Source: Chrysopilus asiliformis (lineage: Eukaryota; Arthropoda; Insecta; Diptera; Rhagionidae). From it: a stretch of 64,000 nt of DNA. The DNA is taken from assembly GCA_964034945.1 (NCBI GenBank), contig OZ035962.1:65312274-65376273 (forward strand). The letters are read 5' to 3'. How positions within the stretch are numbered: position 1 is the stretch's first letter; each line of letters begins with the position of its first letter. Shown here piece by piece: positions 36,047-47,426 of this stretch. The position numbers and the translations under genes were made by a program. The notes under the pieces are model-generated. The model ran no database searches and had not been told where the DNA came from. It saw only the letters and a program-made list of their open reading frames with translations.

Positions 36047-36535
36047 TATACCCGTATGGTGAAACCAAAGGGTATACTAACTTTGCCTTACCGTTTGTAA
36101 CGCCAAGATCCCGTCATCACACACAAAAATGAATTACACCATTGTGTTTAGAATGATAAACATAACAAAAGCTATAATTGCCAATCTGGCAATTATTGAA
36201 AATCCGTATGGTGATTTAATTGAACGGCGTATCAAAATTTCATTTGAATTCAAATTTTCCAATAAGATTTTTTTGAAACTTGTTCCAATCGGATTTTGAT
36301 GTATGGAAGTTTTATGTAGAATCATATTCTAAATAACTTTTGTTCTTGGACTTTTTTGATAGGATGCACAGTTTTTGAGATATTCGCGAAAAACCTTTTC
36401 GTTCCTATGGGGGGTACCCCCCCCCCCCCTAATGGTCCATTTTTGCCCATTAACGAACTTAGCCCCGCATTTTACGAAAAACGGATCGGCGCAAAATTTC
36501 AAGTCTCTAGCTCAATCCATGCTTCATTTGGCCAG
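36047..36535. mobile_element. Composite of two mini-me fragments in opposite orientation
   Basis: Bases 36047-36162 are the first part of a + strand copy (TATACCCGTATGGTGAAACC to GTTTAGAATGATAAA). At once follows the minus-strand start AACATAACAAAAGCTATAAT, running to GCTCAATCCATGC at about 36530, where the GTCY part is missing. A 14-base C run lies at 36416-36429. It ends 170 bases before a knot exon. Confidence 0.7.
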
Positions 36536-36705
36536 GGGTGTATATATATGTATTTGTATATATATTATATCACATTAAAATGATTTTTTCTCATTAAAAA
36601 TTTATTCAGATTTTTCTTTTTTTTTATTTTTTTTCCAAAGTACTCAAAAATGCATTTCTAATGTAGAAAATCTTATTGTAAATCATTGAAAAAAAATTAT
36701 TCAAG

Positions 36706-36968
36706 ATCGCCTGGAGGATCCGCGGGCTTCAATTCCTACGCGGGACAACTTGCCGTAAGTGTTCAAGATGGAACTGGTCAATGGACCGAAGACGAATACC
36801 AAAGAGCTCAGAGTAGCAGTGTTAGTCCACGTGGTGGATATTGTAGTAGCGCATCAACACCACACTCATCGGGGGGATCGTATGGAGCAACTGCAAATGG
36901 ATATGGACCTGCACCAAATATGGGAACGCTATCCTCCTCACCCGGCAGCGTGTTCAATTCGACATCAA
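36706..36968 (+). CDS. kn: knot exon: Ser/Gly-rich transactivation region
   Basis: After TTCAAG at 36700-36705 the exon finishes the Arg codon and encodes SPGGSAGFNSYAGQLAVSVQ, DGTGQWTEDEYQRAQSSSV, SPRGGYCSSASTPHSSGG and a tail with NGYGPAPNMGTLSSSPGSVF, ending one base into a codon before GTATGT at 36969. The Ser, Gly and Pro-rich composition matches the C-terminal activation region of Knot; the FNSYAGQLAVSVQ motif corresponds to FNSFSSQLAVNV in vertebrate EBF. Both alternative last exons fit its phase. Confidence 0.93.
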
Positions 36969-37125
36969 GTATGTACAGTACGTCTATTATTCAACAAAAA
37001 CTAGTTATTTCTTTATAATTTCGCTCTAGCAATTGTCACCTTTTTCGTAGGTTCATTTATAAATTCAAATTTTCAAATTTTTTAATACTTATGATTTCAT
37101 TGCATGTTTTATTGATTTACTACAG

Positions 37126-37250
37126 CTAGCGCCTTTTCGCCATTATTATCATCATCCCCATGGCATCAGTCAATTGTTCCAAACCGCTATCATCATCACC
37201 ACCAACAATCCTGGCATAATCCCCAGTCATCTACCGCAGCTGCTGTTTAG
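37126..37250 (+). CDS. kn: knot alternative last exon (His-rich C-terminus)
   Basis: Acceptor TACTACAG ends at 37125. The frame continues from the preceding exon with a split Thr codon, then SAFSPLLSSSPWHQSIVPNR, YHHHHQQSWHNPQSSTAAAV and TAG at 37248-37250. The WHQ..HHHH..WHNP..AAAV pattern is the end of one of the two known Drosophila Knot/Collier isoforms, from memory of the family. The intron before it is only 157 bp, so this form needs the least splicing. The exon is too short and histidine-rich to be found by an open-frame search. Confidence 0.9.
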
Positions 37251-37472
37251 TTCAGTTTGTTAGTTTTAATGCTATATTTTTTATTAAAATTATTCTTTGG
37301 ATTATTTGAAAATATTACTATCAATTTTCTAATATCGAGATCTAGTAATTATTCCCCTTATTTTGATTTTCCAAATTTGTTTTGCCTTGTATAGAAATAG
37401 ATTTAGCGTTTTTTAAGGGGTGATGTCTACCTGTAAGGCCTGAACAAAAAGTATTTTTTGGCGACTGTTTAA

Positions 37473-37670
37473 CACTCTAACTGCCACGACAGTCAAAAAG
37501 TCCTGACACCTAATTGTACACCACGGCCACAATGAAAATTATTAAAGTGTTTGCTGCAACCGCAACGATTTTTTGTAGTCGCACACATTTTATGGTAATA
37601 AAATAACATTTAGGTATACTGACAACTAAATATTCGAAAATGGCTTAAAACTGTCGTGGCAGTTAGAGTG
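37473..37670. mobile_element. TTAA-flanked MITE (piggyBac-like) in the 3' part of knot
   Basis: Termini CACTCTAACTGCCACGACAG and its exact complement are bordered by TTAA at 37469-37472 and 37671-37674. The 198-bp element lies 220 bases after the stop of the short last exon, so it is either in that transcript's 3' UTR or just beyond it. Confidence 0.85.
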
Positions 37671-37713
37671 TTAAATTAAACTATTTTGTTTTGGCTCCTT
37701 TTCCATTTTATTG

Positions 37714-37719
37714 AATAAA
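37714..37719 (+). promoter_or_regulatory. Candidate poly(A) signal AATAAA for the short knot form
   Basis: The first clear AATAAA after the stop at 37250, about 460 bases downstream and just beyond the TTAA-flanked MITE. Use of this site is not shown. Confidence 0.3.
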
Positions 37720-37868
37720 TGTTAAACTGTCGTCCACATTTTTTTAATGTGAAAAAATTGAATATTAGTGTCTGTTTTTGTAAGCGTAGGAAATGACTTT
37801 TTTCTGGAAGTAATTTGCGGTGAAAACTGGTCAATCACCTGAAATCAATCAAAAAAGTTTTTTTTTAT

Positions 37869-38566
37869 TAGAGTAAGTTCGGGTATTGTGGTATAGGCGG
37901 GTAATGTGGTACACCATCATTTCTCGGATATGAGATGTCGCATCGCAAAATCAAACATACAAAACTGTTATTTGTGAAATTCGGTAACCATTGTTGGTGT
38001 TGACAAGTCCTTGTTTTATCAGGTTATACCGGAATTTTCTGAAAAACGTTTTTGAGCAAAATCAAAATTTTATTGTCTCCACATTCAAGTGAATCTCGAA
38101 AGCCAACTTTAAGTTGTTTTTTTAACTGTGAATCAGTGAACGATTATTTAGACAACACATTTGGTTCTTGAAAGAAACATTTTTGGATTACGGCGAATTT
38201 GACCAAGAAATCATTTTTTTGGTTTGTCGTGGTGAAAACGGCTAATGTGGCATACTATTTCTTCCATACAAATATTTAATATTTGAATGGATGAAACAGT
38301 ATTCCACATTACCCGCCTTAAATATTTGTATGGAAGAAACAGTATACCACATTACCCGCCAATTTTTCGAAGGACGACTTTTTCAGTTAGTGTACTTTTT
38401 TGATCATATTTTTGTTTTTATGTTTATGATTGGTAACATTGCTGTGGAATTTTATAGGCAAGCCTCTTGAGGTATCGTAAACAAAATTTTAACATAATTG
38501 CTTTAAAAACTAGTGATTTATTATGAAAATAAAAGAAGGTGTACCACAATACCCGAACTTACTCTA
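37869..38566. mobile_element. TA-flanked MITE in the knot intron
   Basis: Ends GAGTAAGTTCGGGTATTGTG and the complement finishing ACTC, bordered by TA at 37869-37870 and 38565-38566. Inside are two tandem copies of ACAGTATWCCACATTACCCG (38295-38360). No coding frame. Probably Tc1/mariner-derived by the TA target. Confidence 0.8.
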
Positions 38567-38735
38567 TAATGCTTGAAAATCTTGAAAAATCAATTACAAA
38601 CAAAATGGCGTCCATTTTAAAGTAAAGTATCGATTTTGGTAAACATCAACTGTTTTGACTGTTAAAAAACTATGGGCCTTACCAATGGAGTTTTATAATT
38701 GAAGTCTGCATAGTCTTAAAACTGGGGAATCTTAA

Positions 38736-39479
38736 TATCGGGTCTTTCAATAAGGACATAACAATTTTGTATTTAAATAAAACACAGAATAATTGAGATA
38801 TCGGGCTGAAATTTATTCCAGGTGTAATGGACTGGACATGTTACATTTAAGTATGAAATTCGATGTCGTTCATATGGCCACCGCGAGCACGTTTGCACTG
38901 ATTGATTCTTTGGAGCCAATTTTCCACCACTCTTCCACACATATCGGCCACAACGTTGGCAATTTCGCGTTCGATATTGTTCCTGAGCTCCTCTAACGTT
39001 GTTGGCTTGTTGGCATAAACCAACGACTTAACATAACCCCATAAAAGACCGGACCATTTCTCGAGATTACACGATTACCGAACTTCTCCTTCAATAGATC
39101 AATTGTGTGGCATTGCTCGTTCGTGAACTTCACCATGATAAAGCCTAAACCACAATTACGCGTGCGTGCGTGCGGCATTATTTAGTTCTGGCATCTAGTA
39201 GTTGTCACCGCGTCTAAAAGTAGAGACTGAGCCTACTCTACGCGGCACGGACGCGGCAACGCGTCTGAGCAACGCGCAAATATACATTTACTCATATAAA
39301 TACGTAGTTTTTTACTTTCACCGCGTAGGTGCCCGCACGCACGCACGCGTAATTGTGGTTTAGGCTTAAAAATGTAAACCTTGACTGACGTCTTAGCATT
39401 GCCAGATCATAAAAAAAAGTTTTAGAGTGCGCTTTTATTAAAATACAAAATTGTTATGTCCTTATTGAAAGACCCTTTA
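38736..39479 (-). mobile_element. Mariner deletion derivative, copy 2, with nested MITE
   Basis: Same ends as copy 1 (24157-24719), TA at both sides. Relative to copy 1 it lacks about 55 bases between CATAACCCCATAAAA and ACCATTTCTCGAG, the same deletion seen in copy 3. It hosts the 225-bp element 39142-39366. Confidence 0.85.
39142..39366. mobile_element. Harbinger-like MITE with GCGTGC-rich inverted repeats
   Basis: Ends AGCCTAAACCACAATTACGC and complement, arms about 34 bases with repeated GCGTGCGTGC. TAA at 39139-39141 and 39367-39369; copy 1 at 24602 shows the empty site (CATGATAAAAATG). Confidence 0.9.
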
Positions 39480-40295
39480 GTAGACTTTAATATTGATATC
39501 AATGACAAATTTAGTATTCGACTTTAACAAACCATAAACAATTTTAGTCTATAAATAAGTTGATACTAAAGAGTTAGTGACAGCTCATTGGCAAGGGTGA
39601 TTAAAGTCTACTACTAAAATTTGCTAGTTTTAAAACTACGTAGATTCTACTTTATAGATGTTCAATGGTAAGGCCCTATAACTTTAAAAAAAAAACTTCA
39701 GGTCAGAACAAGATAAATCAATGCTTAATAACTGTGTAAAATATAAAAGGAATCGGTTAAGTGGCTTTTAAGTAAACTCTGTCATCGATTTTAGAAACAT
39801 AGTTCTGAGAAAAATCGCAATAAAATGTCAAGTTATTTCGTAAATGGTCCAAGTCCGGCAGCACACATGATTTCAAAGTCGCATAGCTTAGACAATTTGA
39901 GAGATTATTAAGTTAATCGGTCGAAATGTACTTTAAGATAATGCAAAAAAATCGGTTTGCAGGTAGACATAACCTCTTAATTTACAAAATTATTTTACTA
40001 AATGTTAAAATAAACATTTTAAAAATTACATTTTCCGCCACTTTTCTGGATAACATAATAATAAACGTATCACAACACAACACATTCGATTTTCCATAAT
40101 AAAATCAACAAAAATTAAAAACGAATCCGACATTTATTTCGATTTACTGAGATTCAGCATTGGCAGTTTGAAGATTTTTTTCACTCGATTCAAAATTTCA
40201 AAAAGCGCGAATATTTGAATTTTAATAAATAACCCGTTAATATACAAAATTATTTTACAAAATTATTTTAACATTTTAATAATTTGCTTTTCTAG
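39480..40295. other. Intronic DNA before the second last exon
   Basis: AT-rich with no recognised element. The acceptor TTGCTTTTCTAG ends at 40295. Confidence 0.4.
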
Positions 40296-40393
40296 GGGTC
40301 GGAGGACTTGTCAGTGGATTTAATCCATTCGCTTTGCCAACATGCAGTACCCAAGGGTATAGTACTAGCCCATTAGTGACGTCATCAAAATAA
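40296..40393 (+). CDS. kn: knot alternative last exon (distal C-terminus)
   Basis: Acceptor TTTTCTAG ends at 40295. In the phase left by the exon ending at 36968 the frame is a split Arg codon, then VGGLVSGFNPFALPTCSTQG and YSTSPLVTSSK, with TAA at 40391-40393. The exon is short and would be missed by frame length alone, but acceptor, phase, immediate stop and composition all fit. It would replace the His-rich tail at 37126-37250. The two mutually exclusive ends agree with the Col1/Col2 isoform pair known in Drosophila. No AATAAA is found in the next 300 bases. Confidence 0.85.
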
Positions 40394-42484
40394 TATTAGT
40401 TTAATTGTTCGTTATCATTTTAAACATATGTAAATTGCAAAATTCACAGAAAATATTTGTTCAACATTATATATTTAGTTCACTTGTTTTGTTATATTCG
40501 AGATAATATTTTCTTAGATAGAATTTAGTTAGTAAGATCAAAAAGTGCAATATTTGTTTTTAAGAATTAAAAAATATATATATAACAATAGCAATTAAGT
40601 ATACTGTGGTGAAGAAGTAATGCATACTTCAAATTTGAATGATTGCTTTTATAGAAAGGTTTTTTTTTTAATTTAATACAATATACACACTGAAAAAGTA
40701 CAGGTAAATTATCGAAAATAATTTAAGTTAATGTTTCTTTTAGTTTTACTGATATCTGCCCCTCTAGAAAAATTACATGCAAGTATCTCTGGCTAAAAAT
40801 TTCAAATTTGTTGTTTTTTTTATCAATGCCTTGTTTCTTATAGATTTTATCCCCCTGATCCGAACTCCGAGATTCGTTTATCTCTTTCAGACACCGATTT
40901 TCAGATATGGATAATTTTATAACTACTAGTAGGTATAACCAGGAAAACACTTTTTAGTTCCTGATTTTCTCAAAAACCACAAAACCGATTTCGTCGAAAC
41001 TTTACTATCAGCTTTCAAATGTAGTCTCAAAACTCTCAAAATTATAAATAAAAAATTGTTTTTTGTACATACTAGTGCTTATAAAATTGTCTATATTCGA
41101 GACGAATGGATTTAAACTTAGAAATAGTAGCTGTATTTTTTTAATGATGCAATTAAAAGATATATATGAATCTTAAATTTGTTTTTAGGCTATGTTGTAT
41201 GTTGTGGCAATAATATTTTAAAATCACAAAACCCATGTCATTACCAGCTAGAAAATGAGTAGCTTTTTTTTCTCGCCGCTAGGTTTTTTCCGTTTTATGG
41301 TAATAACCCTAATACGACGGAAGTAGTATTCAATATCCATACACCTATGAAACCAAAGGCGTAAGCTGAGACATGCACCGAAGGAACTTTTTTATTTCCC
41401 ATTAACTCAGAAAGCAAATCAGGTCATGATCCCGATAAAACTTGGGTTAAGAATTTGTATGAGATTTAATCCGGATCTCTGATCGGATCATTAAAAAAAT
41501 ACAGCTAATATAGCAAAATCTATAAGAATAAACTTTAGATGCAAGGAATCAAAAACCTTTCTGAACATTTTCTCATGGAAAATTTCCAACGAACTTGAGT
41601 GTTACCAAAGAATAACTAAGAAGGGACAAAACGGGAAATTTCCATGTTCAAACGGAAGAGAGAAGATATCGCCAATAGAAAAAGATATCTCCGACTCGAT
41701 TTGTCGGACTTCCTTTTCTTTTCTTACATCAATCGAAAAAATCCTGATTTTCCTCACATTCATTTTCCTCACAACGCTGAATAGTTTTGATTTTATCCAT
41801 TCGAAGAAATTAAATTTCTTTCATATTTGAAAAACATTTTTTTCTTGCTATTACACCAACAAATATAACTTCCGACGACTGGTTATTTACATTTTCGATA
41901 AAATTTCGCACGACTAAAATTTGTTATGGCAAAATTTGAATTCTTTAAATGCCGCGGATAACTTAAAATATTCCGACAAAAAGTTTTTTAGGGTACCGAA
42001 AGCAGCCGAAAATTAAACCTTTTTTATTAAACAAAAAAAATAGAAGAACTTCGAAAATACTAAAATTCTTTCGCATTTCCAACGAGATCTAAATTTATAA
42101 ATACAATTCTATTTTCCACCACTTTTTCGCAAATATAACGATAAACATATCACAAAACATTCGATTTTTCATAATAAAATCACCAAAAATTAAAAACGAA
42201 TCCGACTTTTATTTCGGTTTACTGATTTTTTTTCACTCGATTCAAAATTTCAAAAAACGCAATTATTTGAATTTTAATAAAAATGTCTAAAATTTACATT
42301 TCACCTTTTGGAGCCGTAAGGTTTTAAAGTCCTAGAGTAATTAGACAAAGAAATGTGAGTTTTTTGTCCAGAGAATAAATGCACATTTGTCTGTGAGTTT
42401 CTGGTTAAAAATTAATTTTATTGTGAGACTTCTGTCCAGAATTTTTTTCAGAAAACCTTAAATATTTATAATGTGTATGCATTA
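40394..42484. other. Downstream of knot: AT-rich DNA, 3' UTR probably in its first part
   Basis: No gene seen. Two separate stretches, about 40080-40250 and 42120-42300, share long similar phrases (AAAACGAATCCGAC, ATTTCGGTTTACTGA-like), so a repeat of unknown type has a copy on each side. Confidence 0.4.
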
Positions 42485-43174
42485 TATCGGGTCTTTCAAT
42501 AAGGACATAACAATTTTGTATTTAAATAAAACACAGAATAATTGAGATATCGGGCTGAAATTTATTCCAGGTCTAGTGGACATGTTATATTTAAGTATGA
42601 AATTCGATCTCGTTCATATGGCCACCGCGAGCACGTTTCCTGATTGATTCTTTGGAGCCAATTTTCCACCACTCTTCCACACATATCGGCCGGAACGTTG
42701 GCAATTTCGCGTTCGATATTGTTCCTGAGCTCCTCTAACGTTGTGGGCTTGTTGGCATAAACCAGGGGTCATCAAAGTAACTGTCGCTCCCTTTACAGTC
42801 AAAATTTGTAACCACTACACATTAAAATACAGCACCGATTCCAACTCCAAAGCACGGTTGAAACCGCAACACACAAGCATTACAGCACACAATAAAAGGT
42901 CGATTATAGGGCTACGCTGTTAAAGCCAATCTGTGTAATGAGCCCGCCGAGCCACTAGCTGATGATGCTTGGCATAAACCAACGACTTAACATAACCCCA
43001 TAAAAGATCGGACCATTTCTCGAGATTACACGATTACCGAACTTCTCCTTCAATACATCAATTGTGTGGCATTGCCTTGACTGACGTTTTAGCATTGTCA
43101 GCTCATAAAAAAAGCTTTACGGTGCGTTTTTATTAAAATACAAAATTGTTATGTCCTTATTGAAAGACCCTTTA
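42485..43174 (-). mobile_element. Mariner deletion derivative, copy 3, with nested hAT MITE
   Basis: TA-flanked; ends as in copies 1 and 2, and the same internal deletion as copy 2 (CATAACCCCATAAAAG joined to the TCGGACC segment). The region near the transposase start is also shortened. The hAT MITE 42763-42971 is inserted in it. Confidence 0.85.
42763..42971. mobile_element. hAT-like MITE of 209 bp
   Basis: Ends CAGGGGTCATCA and TGATGATGCTTG with GCATAAAC on both sides (42755-42762 and 42972-42979). Copies 1 and 2 of the mariner derivative give the uninterrupted site. Confidence 0.88.
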
Positions 43175-43259
43175 CTATAACATTAGGTTGAAAAATTTAA
43201 ATTTGATTGACATAAACAACTGAATACTCTATATGAGAACAATTTAGTAGTATATTAGA

Positions 43260-43735
43260 TTTATTATACCGTTTGTAACGCATCGAACCAATCGTGAACT
43301 ACACAAAAATGAACTACACTAGTGTGCTTGAAATAACAAAAGATTTTGATTTCCGCATCCCCGTCCATCTGCTGGCTGTCTGTCTGTCCACCCTGCCATC
43401 CATGAACACTATCACTCCCAAAAGAATTGAGCTAGAGGCTTTAAATTCCGTACAGTTACGTTTTACGTAAATAGTAATGCTAAGTTCTTGAACGGATCAA
43501 ATCGGACATTCCTTTTCCCTTTCCCATATATATGAAACATTTTTTGGAATTTTCTCGAAAACGGTCAATCATATCGAAAAATGTATAAAGACAAAATGTG
43601 TTTAGAATATGATTTTACATAGCGATTCCATACATCAAAATGTAATCGGACCATCCCAACCCCCTCAATGGATTAAATGAATTCGACGCTTGACCCCTGG
43701 CAATTGTAGCCTTTCTTATGTTTAAATTTGGTTTG
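43260..43735 (+). repeat. GTCY-type repeat, subfamily B
   Basis: Starts TTATACCGTTTGTAACGCAT, has GGCTGTCTGTCTGTCC and GAATTGAGCTAGAGGC, and ends GCAATTGTAGCCTTTCTTAT. Same layout as the mini-me family but clearly diverged. Confidence 0.65.
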
Positions 43736-45712
43736 CATTTCTAGGTAGCTTTTCTTAAGTGCTTATTATTTTCTACTTTATTCCGTAGACCAAAAATCTT
43801 AGAATCGAAAATACATTTTGGTATTTAGGTAAGTGTATATAATTCGGATCGAAGAGAGCCTCTCTTTATTTTTTGTAAAATAAGAAAACTAATCACCATA
43901 TTAAAGAATAAAAAATATTCATGCAGTCTCCACTATTTTTCGCAAGTTTTATGTACTTCCATTTGTTTTTTTAATTTATTGTTACTGTTTACCGTCAACA
44001 ATTAATTATGTGCAGTAAGTTAACGAATTCGTTTTTAAAATCTAAAGAGGTACAAAGTGAAGATGGATGCTCATTTAAGCTTTAAATAGTGATAAAAAAA
44101 TATTTTTTGCTGTTATTATATTGTCCGAGGATTAAAGAATTAATTAAGCTATCTTTGGTAGAAACATTTTTTTTCTTCAAACTGTTAATACTATTATAAT
44201 CGGCGGACAATCCCAATAATGCATATTTGGAACGATCCGTATTAAAATTGTACGAATTTCACGAAAAAATTAATGCTTTCGATTAATAAGCACTTGAGCT
44301 TAATGACACAAGAAAAAAATGTTTGAATTTTCATAGTTTATTAATTGTAAGCTCTTAATGTCAAAACAGCGATCGGGATTATGTACACTCATCTTACATA
44401 CTGTTAATTCGAATCATTGGGTTTGGTTCCGTAAATAAAATAAAAGTTTTTACTAAAATCTAAAAAATGTATTCAAAAATTTAACGTAATTAACTCCTAC
44501 ATACTACACTGAGGGAAATCAGGCATGCAATAGAATCAAGAACCGTCTTTTAATTTATAGTACAGGAAAAATTGTCCAAAAAATGTGTTTTCAAAAAAAA
44601 TCCTCCCACACCAAAGATTCAAGAATCTAAAGAGTCCATAAAAATTGGAGTACCGGAAAGTTTTTTTTACTTTCTTATACGTAGTATAATAAAGTATTCT
44701 ATTCATGAAAAAATTCGAACTCTTAATTTTGCCTAAAAAACATTTCCCGTGCACTCCTGAGTCGATTGGAGCATTATTGCAAAATTGTCTTTCTGTCTGT
44801 CAGCCTGTGTACAAAATTTCTCAAAAACTAACACAGCATAAAATTGACGATTCGTCGAAATAAATGAACGAAAGGCGGACGTATCGCCTAATTTTTCATC
44901 CAATAGGTCCGAATTTGTGGACGAGACGTCCACCTTACGCCCTATTGAGCTCCTAGAGATCACTATTATATTCAACAAGAGAATTTATAGTTTTGGTTTT
45001 AAAAATCATCAAATTTCAGAAATTTTATGTTATTTGTATATTTTTAATAGAACTTAAAATAAAATATTTCCACCATGAAATGAATATTAAGTGCTACCGC
45101 AGATAAACATCCCATCAACATACACTAATAACAAGTAAAAGAGATAATAAACAAGAAGAGAGGTTACTTTGATGTGGTGTCGCTTCTTTCTCTGACAAAA
45201 AACGACAATCATTTGATTAAATACTTGTCATTTAAATCAAATACAAAAACCGTTAGCGCAAATTAAGCACTACATTTAATTATGCAAATATCGGATTTTG
45301 TATTTCTTAGTAGATGGGCAGTATCGATAAAATGGATTAGCCGATCTATAATATTGATATCTAATGTTTTTAATTTTTGCATTGGCACCACATTTACAGG
45401 TGGTACTCTTTGTGGATCCGGGTGAAGGGCTAATCTAAGTGTAACTATTCGTTGGGAACTGTATATAGCAGGCCTGCCAAACCTTTTTGTACTAAAGTTC
45501 GAATAAATAAATAAATAAATAAATAAACACGTAGCGTCTCGCATCGCCTAATGTGAACAGGCTCGTGAATTCTAAATCGCAACTAAACTATTCAAACAAA
45601 TTTTAAACATATGAGTCAAATTCAAATAAACCGCGAGAATCTAGTAATTTTCAAGTTTTCAATGCCTACTTAAAATATGCAAGTAAAATAAAATTTAAAA
45701 TAAGGTATCTAA
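43736..45712. other. AT-rich intergenic DNA with a subfamily C fragment
   Basis: Bases 44665-44835 (CTTTCTTATACGTAGTATAA, TCGATTGGAGCATTATTGC, GTCAGCCTGTGTACAAA) match the repeat at 30338. A short AAATAAATAAAT run is at 45504-45530. No gene recognised. Confidence 0.4.
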
Positions 45713-46621
45713 CCCCACGACTCCATTAGACTTTTTTCCAGATTGTATTTAAATCCAATCACGAAAAAATCTAATGGAGACTCAAAAAATCTTGCATCAT
45801 GATTTAAATCTCCGTACTGTCATGATTTTTTCGGCTGCTGAAAAGTAGGATTTTTTTTTGACATTTGTTCAGTCAAATTGGCTGATTTCTAGTTGGCTGC
45901 CCTGATTACCTCCTGGTTGATATTTCTAAGTACGCTATGGAGACACAATAAAAATGAAAAATCATGGCTGAAAATGCCCACGCGCTGATTTTTTATACCC
46001 GTATGGTGAAACCAAAGGGTATATTAACTTTGCCTTACCGTTTGTAACGCCAAGATCCCGTCATCACACACAAAAATGAATTACACCACTGTGTTTAGAA
46101 TGATAAAAAAAATTGAATTTTCCATGTCCGTCCGTCTGTCCGTCCGTCCGTCTGTCCGTCCGTCTGTCTGTCTGTGGCGCGGATTGCGGGCGCATGGATT
46201 GAGCTAGAGACTTGAAATTTCGCGCAGATCCGTTTTTCGAAAAATGCGAGGCTAAGTTCGTTAATGGGCAAAAATGGACCGTTAGGGGGGGTACCCCCCA
46301 TAGGAACGAAAATGTTTTTCGCGAATATCTCAAAAACTGTGCATCCTATCAAAAAAGTGCAAGAACAAAAGTTTTTTAGAATATGATTCTACATAAAACT
46401 CCCATACATCAAAATCCGATTGGAACAAGTTTTAAAAAAAATCTTATTGGAAAATTTGAATTCAAATGAAATGAAATTTTGATACGCCGTTCAATTAAAT
46501 CACCATACGGGTTTTCAATAATTGCCAGATTGGCAATTATAGCTTTTGTTATGTTTTATTCGCCAAAATATGGAGTGGGGGAAAAAATCATGATTCTAAA
46601 AAGTCTAATGGAGTCGTGGGG
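45713..46621. mobile_element. Harbinger-like MITE (CCCCACGACTCC family) hosting a mini-me element
   Basis: TAA at 45710-45712 and 46622-46624; ends CCCCACGACTCCATTAGACT and AGTCTAATGGAGTCGTGGGG. The mini-me copy 45988-46556 splits it between CGCTGATTTTT and TTCGCCAAAATATGG. Confidence 0.88.
45988..46556 (+). mobile_element. Mini-me/DINE-1-like element, nested
   Basis: Complete copy from TTTATACCCGTATGGTG through a GTCC/GTCT run (46125-46175) to AGCTTTTGTTATGTT. Confidence 0.85.
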
Positions 46622-46919
46622 TAAGTAAAATAGACCACTTGCTTTAACAGCAAAAAAAAATCAAAAAAAAAAACGGAGAAGTAGATAGTGTGATATTTGT
46701 TATTACAAAAAAAAATTTTTTTAACATTTTCAGTCTGTAGTAGAAGATTGACCCAAATTCGTGTCGAGATCGACTGGTAGATCGCGATCGCCTGGTTGGG
46801 CAGCACTGGTATATGGCCTTTAATTTAAATAAATATTTGACTTGGAATCGTAAAAATTTTCAGCTTGTAAAAATTTTCAAGCGCGGTTTTCAACTGCGGT
46901 AAAAATTCTTTCTTAACAG

Positions 46920-47418
46920 CAGAGTTGCAAAATAAAAGTGGTTCGGTTTTGGTTCAAGGGTGAATTGAATTTCTGATTTTTAGTTTCGGTTTTGGTTCCT
47001 AGAATTTCAAAATTTGTTTCTGATTTTGATTTCGGTTTCTTAAATTTCAATAATGTGGTTCTGGTTTTAGTTTCAGCTTCTTAAATTTCAAAAATGTGGT
47101 TCTGGTTCTGATTTCGGTTTCTCAAATTTCAAAAATGTGGTTCTGATTTCGGTTTTGTTTTTCAAAATCCCAAAAATTTGGTTTTGGTTTTAGTTTCTAA
47201 AATTCCAAAAATTTGGTTCTGGTTTTTGGTTTGGTTACAGCATTTGTTTTAAAAACTAGTTTGGATTGATTCCGTTTAGCCATCTTTTTTTAAAACAGTT
47301 TTGGTTTTGGTTCGCTTCAGACATCTTTCTTCAGAGTTTTTTTTCGGTTTTGGTTCACTCAAATTCCAATGGTTCGGTGGTTTTTAGTTCGTTTAAAAAA
47401 AATCGGATTGCATCTCTG
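46920..47418. mobile_element. hAT-like element with internal GGTTCTGGTTTT tandem repeats
   Basis: Ends CAGAGTTGCAAAA and GATTGCATCTCTG; CTTAACAG at 46912-46919 against CTTAACAA at 47419-47426, one mismatch. The interior is a run of 30-45-base units built on TTTCGGTTT and AAATTTCAAAAATGTGG. Confidence 0.82.
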
Positions 47419-47426
47419 CTTAACAA

